Shown here: positions 58,501 through 64,000 of the stretch, one piece after another | Layout of the letters: each line of letters starts with the position of its first letter | Numbering within the stretch: the stretch's first letter is position 1 | From: Polytrichum commune | Taxonomy: Eukaryota; Streptophyta; Polytrichopsida; Polytrichales; Polytrichaceae | Reading direction: 5' to 3' | Assembly (NCBI GenBank): GCA_950295325.1 | Contig: OX485805.1 | Coordinates: forward strand, 30,615,501-30,679,500 | Length of the DNA stretch: 64,000 bases | The notes under the pieces: generated by a model | What the model was told of the DNA's origin: nothing | Database searches by the model: none | What the model saw: only the letters and a program-made list of their open reading frames with translations | Made by a program: the position numbers and the translations under genes

Positions 58501-61500
58501 CCTTCTAGTTCTTCAAATTTTCCCACACATTCGAAGTATCTGGGTTTCAAAAAGAAAAAGAAAAAAGGACAGCATGAATCATAGTCTACTCGCTTGCAGG
58601 GTACTGCCTCAATTAAGTGGTGGACTCTTTCTAAGGGTGCAACTTGGTTGGTCATTATTCTTCCTCTACTAGGCTTTCAGGCCTTTGGTACCCACGACTT
58701 TTAAGATGACTGATTGCCTGGTGCCCCCACAATGTTTGGGTGGACCATAGCGGGTAACACTAGCATGACTAGCAGATTTCACATAAGGTCTGCCAGATGT
58801 GGATAATGGAACAAACCTTATTTTCCTGATTTTGAGTACATAAATTCTGCACAACCATGTCCAGAATAATCTAGATAAGTTTTCACAATATCTTGCGCTT
58901 CCAATTTGTGCCCAAATCCTTCTAAGAGCTGGGTTCAGTATCTGATCATCAGATGTTTTCACAATCACACATTGCAGAAGAAACACATACTTTGATTTGA
59001 TTTTCATTCTGACTTATTCCACAGTTTGGGAGAATGTTGTCAAGAATATATTTGCTTCCTGTTATGAGACAATTGCACCAAGTAAGATTGTTATGTTGTT
59101 TTCAACAATCGTATGTTGCAGATTGGAGATATGCGAGCAGTGTCAGGTATCTTGTACAGCATGCTCGAGATACTTCGGGTTAATCTTGGGGTTCTTGATG
59201 TTTCAAATGGCAAGCAAACAGGTGCATTGCTTGAAACCTTTTTCATTAATTGGACACGGGTTTGCCAATGTTCTAAAGGGTTCTGTGATGACGTTCTAGA
59301 ATATTTTTAGAATTTGAAACATGGTCTACACTCTGAATATTGAAAATAATCTTTAATTGTATCTTTGTGAATGCTTGATGCTTATGTTGATGACAAGACT
59401 TGTGGTTTTATAGGAAATACTGCTTTAAAATACCATCATAACCGATTTCTGGCACTCAATGACGGCGACAAACCTTGTGAGTTTACCTCACCCAAGAAAG
59501 GATCTTCGAATGTGATACAGGAAGTTCTGGTCTAGTGTATAAACCGTGAATCCTGAATTACTGAATTATTTTGCTGCTTGACATCAATGTAGATATCATC
59601 AAGGTCTTGGAAGATGGTGATTTGGAGACACTGGGACGCGAGGATTATGGGGGCCGATTGAACCATGCCTTGACTGCTCATCCCAAACTGGATCCCGTTA
59701 CAGGTCCAATCTTTATACGCTCAACATGTCTTGAAATATTTGAAGAGAAACATGAGTTTGTAGCAACTGGAGTTCCAGTAACATGAACAATAAGGTACAT
59801 GGGTCTTAAATGATTACTTTTTTCGACAAGCTCACTTCTCATAGGATATTAAAAACGCAATTATTAGTATGAGATGATTAGCAAATCCAAATGAAGGCCA
59901 TAGCCATTTTTGTCATGATTTTGGGACGTTATATGAATATTTAATTGATCTTCAATTTGAAGATTTTCTTTATTTCTTAAATGATCCCATAGTTTTTTAC
60001 AACTATGTTGATTATTGAACCTAGAATAGTTAACAAACTTAGAGCATGTAGTTCAATCTTTTTCTAATACATGTCTTTTTGGTATCCATTCTTAAATTCA
60101 CAGCTAATCATAGCTGTCCAATTAAGATAAGTAAATGATTTAGATCCCCTCACCTTGCTTACCTTATGAAGAAATTCATAGAAGAACAACCGAGCAATCT
60201 ACTCATACTTGTGTGTATTACCAAAATCTTGTGTGGGCATCTTAGAATTGTATGGCAATTGCATGTGTGGTTGTAGGAGAGTTGTTCATCTTTGGATTAA
60301 ACATAGAAAAGCCACCACATGTGCAATATCGTGTTATCTCCAAAGACGGAATCATCACCGACCCTGTCGTGATCACCATACCAAGAGGAGTTCTTATGCA
60401 TGACTTTGCCATCACTGAACACTATGCAATTTTCATGGACCTTCCTCTTGGCTTGGATGTACAGGTAGCCATTCCCCATTTTTCAACTTGATTGTGAGAG
60501 ATATCATTTTAAAACTTCAGCAGGATAAGATAATTAAGCATCTGACAAATATCTCAACTTCATCAACTCAAGTGAGTGATGTGATTTGTGTAGGGTATGG
60601 CGCAAGGAAAAATGGCTATAAAGTTTGATGATACTAAAGCATCAAGACTTGGAGTGCTCCCACGATATGCCCCAAACGAAGCTCAAATTAAGTGGTTCAC
60701 AATCCCAACTTGCTTCATTTTCCACAATGGTATAAAAGGATCACGCCTAGTGCTAACCACACATTTTCATTGACAATAGATCCAATGGCTTGGAGGTGTT
60801 CATCATAAATTCTCAGAGACAAAATGTTCATGTTGAAATAATCTAGTATTGAACTAGTATCATATACTACCAATTGATTTTCATATTACTCATTCTCATG
60901 AATTGTGTGTCACATTATACTACTACGTTAAATAATGTTTATGTAAGAATTATAAACGTTTTGTACCATAATCATGTTATACACCTGGAGGTGTAATTTC
61001 AATATAAACGTCACATATAGATTTCACACTTGGAAGTTTGTGATGTTACCAGTGAATGCTTGGGAAGAAGGCGATGAAGTCGTGTTGTATTCATGTCGAT
61101 TTCCTCGAGCAGAACTAACTCTACTCTTTGACGAATTTGAGGAGCCTGAACAAAGCTTGTAAGTTGAAGAGATTTCCATTGTTGTTTAACTTTGTTCCTT
61201 TTCACAAGTATTCATCAGTCTATAATTTGAATGAGATTCTTCTAATAGTTAGATTATTTCCATCTGTTTTTTGAGCTCTGAAATATATTATGATTACTGG
61301 TTGTGTAGATACGAGTTCAGGTTGAACCTCAAGACGGGTGAGGTGAAGCAAACACAACTCTCCAATCTCATCACAGACTTTCCGCGAATAAATGAGAAGT
61401 GTATTGGAAGGTATACTTAAACTGCATAGTTTGTATTGTGATTCTATGGATTTAAAAACTCAACCACAAAATTTCTTCTTATTTGAGCAATTAGTATGCA

Positions 61501-62637
61501 GTTGTTGATATGAGAATTGTACTTTTTATGCTGCATGTGCAGAAAGCATAGGTACACATACAATGGCGTCGTCAACAAGACGCACAAAATAGTGGGTCTT
61601 GCAAAATACAACCTCAGTAAAAAGCCGCACCTAGGCCAAGAGGTTTTAGAAGTTGGAGGGAATGTTGATGGTATATTTGTGCATGGACCGGGCCGGTTTG
61701 GGTCCGAAGCCGTTTTTGTGCCACGAGACCCCGATGCTGAAGGAGCAGAAGAAGATGACGGCTACTTGATTTGCTTTGTGCACAATGAAAACAATGGGTA
61801 GGTGCCAATCACCCCTAAACTTGTTTAACCCTTAAATGCATGGGGGTCAAGTTCAAATCAAAGAACTAGTCAATTACAAATGAGATCTGCAACTCATTTT
61901 TATTTTACAAGAGAGTTGCAACGAGGGAACTTTAGACTACATCTTACAGTTGTAGAAGGATCATCGTCATTGATTTCTCACTAAATCATACTGGAATCTC
62001 AACAATATTTTACGACATCAAATTATTAAGATTTCAAATATTAAATGTTTGTAACCAATAAAAACGTTTGACAATTTTAACCAGTTGAAGGTCCACCCAA
62101 AAAAAATGCAGATCATCAACAATCAGTTCATTCGAGGTGATGTAAAAGTTTACTAGCTCCAAGTGCAAGAATGTCTATGTTGAAAATGTCCGCATGCATT
62201 TTTGGTTTCTTAGGCATTTATGGGTTATTGAACTAAATTATGTAAATCCTTACCTTGGGGAAAATATTTGCAGGGAATCAGAGGTCGTGATTATTGATGC
62301 CAAGACCATGGCACCTGAACCAGTGGCAGTTGTTAAGTTGCCACAAAGAGTTCCTTATGGATTCCATGCCCTTTTTATGTCAGAGGTTTGTAAACCACTC
62401 AAAACCGCTCCCCAATGTTAATATGCACTAGATTTCATTCTAATTGATCTCATGTGAAGGATTGCCGCATGCTTAGTGATGTTGTATTTATAATCAGAAC
62501 ATTAGCTTATCATTATGTACCCCTTGAAATATCTTAAATACATGCATTTGGATCATTTCAAGGCATAAGTAATAGTGAATATGCGTGTCTTGCTTTGAAT
62601 TGTGCAGGAGCAATTGAGGACACAACATTACAAATAG
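55504..62637 (+). CDS. CCD1: Carotenoid 9,10(9',10')-cleavage dioxygenase 1, 549 aa, 14 exons
   Basis: CCD1 is a non-haem Fe(II) enzyme that cleaves carotenoids and apocarotenoids with O2 to give ionone-type volatiles, normally in the cytosol. Exons read by eye: 55504-55752, 57581-57651, 58173-58187, 58371-58482, 59122-59221, 59414-59476, 59593-59703, 60277-60464, 60594-60729, 61053-61158, 61309-61410, 61543-61797, 62274-62385, 62608-62637. All introns are GT-AG and all phases agree (1650 nt with stop). Landmarks are [49 protein letters not shown] and [10 protein letters not shown]. The four iron-binding His are 233, 282, 347 and 534. Length and 14 exons suit CCD1 (Arabidopsis: 538 aa); NCED and CCD4 are usually intronless or nearly so. 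No plastid transit peptide is visible. The ATG at 55504 gives a normal-length N-terminus. Confidence 0.93.
55753..57580 (+). other. CCD1 intron 1 (1828 bp)
   Basis: The largest early intron. Near 55970 and again near 57105 it carries similar phrases (CCT..TTAATA or TTAGTA followed by GACA; TTAATACGACAATCG at 57115), which look like decayed ends of a pogo-type element. A 20-bp phrase, GGATATTCTCTATGAG with its flank, is repeated at 57187 and 57248. Confidence 0.6.
57785..58045 (+). repeat. R1 family copy in CCD1 intron 2
   Basis: Same-orientation match to 12540-12820, starting TGATGAGATTGGACTATGTG. It lies between exon 2 and the 15-nt exon 3. Confidence 0.65.
59830..60190 (+). repeat. R1-associated module in CCD1 intron 7
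   Basis: Shares CTTCTCATAGGATAT, GAGATGATTAGCAAATCCAAA and, further on, GAGCATGTAGT.CAATCT with 13685-14370. The intron runs from 59704 to 60276. Confidence 0.55.
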
Positions 62638-62965
62638 AACATCTTAGTGTAGTGCAGAACCTGTATTTATACAACCAAAGTAGTAAGTGAAGATATAGTC
62701 TTCCGGTAAATGTTGTATGGTATTAGTTGCTATAAGTAATAGATCATGAATGTGTTTTTAACCTGCAAAGCACATGGGGATTTGACCTGAAATCAAAGAT
62801 GTAGTATAAAGATGTGTGGATGTGATCTAATTTGAAGTCACCAACAAAGTAAAGTTGTAAATTATGAATTGAAGACTAAGTCCGGACAAGCAATGGCGTC
62901 ATTGCTTTGCAGCATAAAATTTTAGAAGCATTTTCTTAAACATCAGCCATAGTCCAAGTTTATAT
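62638..62965. other. 3' flank of CCD1
   Basis: Holds the 3' UTR and probably the polyadenylation site. No single signal is convincing enough to place it. Confidence 0.3.
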
Positions 62966-62969
62966 TGAT

Positions 62970-63640
62970 GTCACTTTGGTTTGATTGACCATCATTGATA
63001 CTCCTCGTTGATGGAAAGCCATGAACAAGTTTGACTATTGACCTATTGAGGTTGATTAATGTACATTTGAAACACGCAATTGAAAGTGAGATTGTGAGAT
63101 GTTGAGTAGAGGGAATTATCGCATATGAGTGTACCTCTCAGTGCGCCAAGATAAATACCCATGGAACTCGGACTTTATTATTTTTAGTTGATTTTGATAT
63201 CAAAATTAGTTTTTAAGACTTGTAATTGTCCAGTCCAAGTCATTTGAGATGAATCGGCCACAAAGCTATAAGGGGGTCAAATTTTCATGTGGATGGATGA
63301 GAGGATGCAGTAATACCCTCTCTCCAAGTTCGAGTCTTGAACTATGCTTGAGTTTTGAATTGGTTTTATTTGTAGTTTTCCCCTAATACTAGTGGGAGAA
63401 TGGTATGAGATTATTCACTATGGTAGGGCCCGATATCAATGTGTCAAGGTTTGCATTAGAGTTGGCCCTCAATTGTGGATGTAACTCACCTAAGGGCAAA
63501 TCCAAATTGCTCCATCAATCACAAGTGCAATCATGTGTGCAATAAATGCGGTCCTTTGTTGCTCATGACACATGTCTTAGCTCCCTCATCATCAATGCCA
63601 ACTTCTTCTTCAAACATAGACACTTGTTAAATATAGCGGT
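62970..63640 (-). repeat. Dispersed repeat C, copy 2 (inverted relative to 8.1 kb)
   Basis: Reverse complement aligns with 8110-8800 along the whole length. On the plus strand it holds a tRNA-like pair of boxes, TGGATGGATGAGAGG (~63290) and AGTTCGAGTCT (63327-63337), at SINE-like spacing. The end phrase TAACACCTGCATACCTTA just beyond (63684) resembles the end of R1. Confidence 0.7.
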
Positions 63641-64000
63641 TAGAATGCATATAGAAGTTGGAAAACCTGAAAAATGAACTGAGTAACACCTGCATACCTT
63701 ATGAGAGATATCCGTCACAGTGCATTCATTGTTGTTCAAGTTTGCAGAATGATAAATTCGTTAGTGAGGAAGGAACTCAATAGAGTTATCCATTAATTCA
63801 ACCAGAGTTTTGGTAGGGAGTTGGCGAAGTTGGTTGGTTCGCCCAAGAGATGCCAAAATGAATTTGATCCTCAATGAACCAATATGGAATGTCCTTCGTT
63901 CAAACCTCCACATTGACTCCAAGCGTGCACCCAAAATTTACCGAACATGGAAAATTATACATGTGAAACAACCAACTCCCTACCAAAACTCCGGTTGAAT
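63641..64000. other. Window end, no gene supported
   Basis: A 62-aa frame at 63810-63998 has no domain. The phrase GAGTTTTGGTAGGGAGTTGG (63804-63823) is mirrored by CCAACTCCCTACCAAAACTC at 63972-63991, so the last ~190 bp form an inverted repeat, probably another small MITE. Confidence 0.45.

Noticed and set aside
59701-59786. Read-through of CCD1 exon 7 to the stop near 59786
   Set aside because: The frame continues past the GT donor, but the continuation has no CCD similarity, whereas exon 8 at 60277 restores the family sequence in phase.
63327-63337. Functional tRNA gene
   Set aside because: A B-box-like motif is present, but no cloverleaf with acceptor and anticodon stems can be folded. 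Better explained as SINE-like.

Overview
The window is nuclear DNA of a land plant with a large, repeat-rich genome. Three things point there: an intact Ty1/copia retrotransposon, many decayed DNA transposons and SINE-like repeats, and a single recognisable host gene with 14 exons and GT-AG introns, a plant-type carotenoid cleavage dioxygenase 1 (CCD1). The species cannot be named from the sequence. The mix of elements makes me lean towards a non-flowering lineage, but weakly. I found no rRNA or tRNA gene, no CRISPR array and no bacterial-type operon.

Layout. 1-5724: a Ty1/copia element with one intact 1568-aa Gag-Pol and its 3' LTR; the 5' LTR lies left of the window. 5725-19508: non-coding DNA made of old repeats: a near-perfect foldback at 7282-7426, a four-copy 156-bp degenerate tandem repeat at 11178-11800, and a cluster of one dispersed family (called R1 here) at 12.5-15.5 kb. 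19513-28020: a complete 8508-bp DNA transposon bounded by 17-bp perfect inverted termini and a 4-bp duplication (ATAA). It carries two convergent, intron-containing genes: a transposase-like protein (+) and a RING-type zinc-finger protein with a coiled coil (-). This is the most unusual unit of the window. 28025-49000: repeat debris, with a hAT-type MITE with an 8-bp target duplication (36337-36868), three copies of a ~600-bp inverted-terminal element (R2), two SINE candidates, a long-terminal-inverted-repeat element and a hAT transposase fossil. 49229-50675: a Harbinger-type MITE (TAA duplication, perfect 38-bp ends) and a pogo/Lemi-like element that keeps only the C-terminal end of its transposase. 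55504-62637: the CCD1 gene (549 aa, including a 15-nt microexon), whose introns hold R1 repeats. 62638-64000: downstream DNA with an inverted copy of the repeat at 8.1-8.8 kb.

How the parts relate. CCD1 is the only gene with a host function: cytosolic cleavage of carotenoids and apocarotenoids to volatile ionones. Everything else I can identify is mobile. The two genes of the 8.5-kb element lie between the same termini and converge, so they probably form one transposition system. The role of the RING protein is unknown; it may be a regulator or partner of the transposase.

Exon joins, repeat boundaries and family names come from reading by eye. Repeat coordinates are approximate except where an exact target-site duplication is given.
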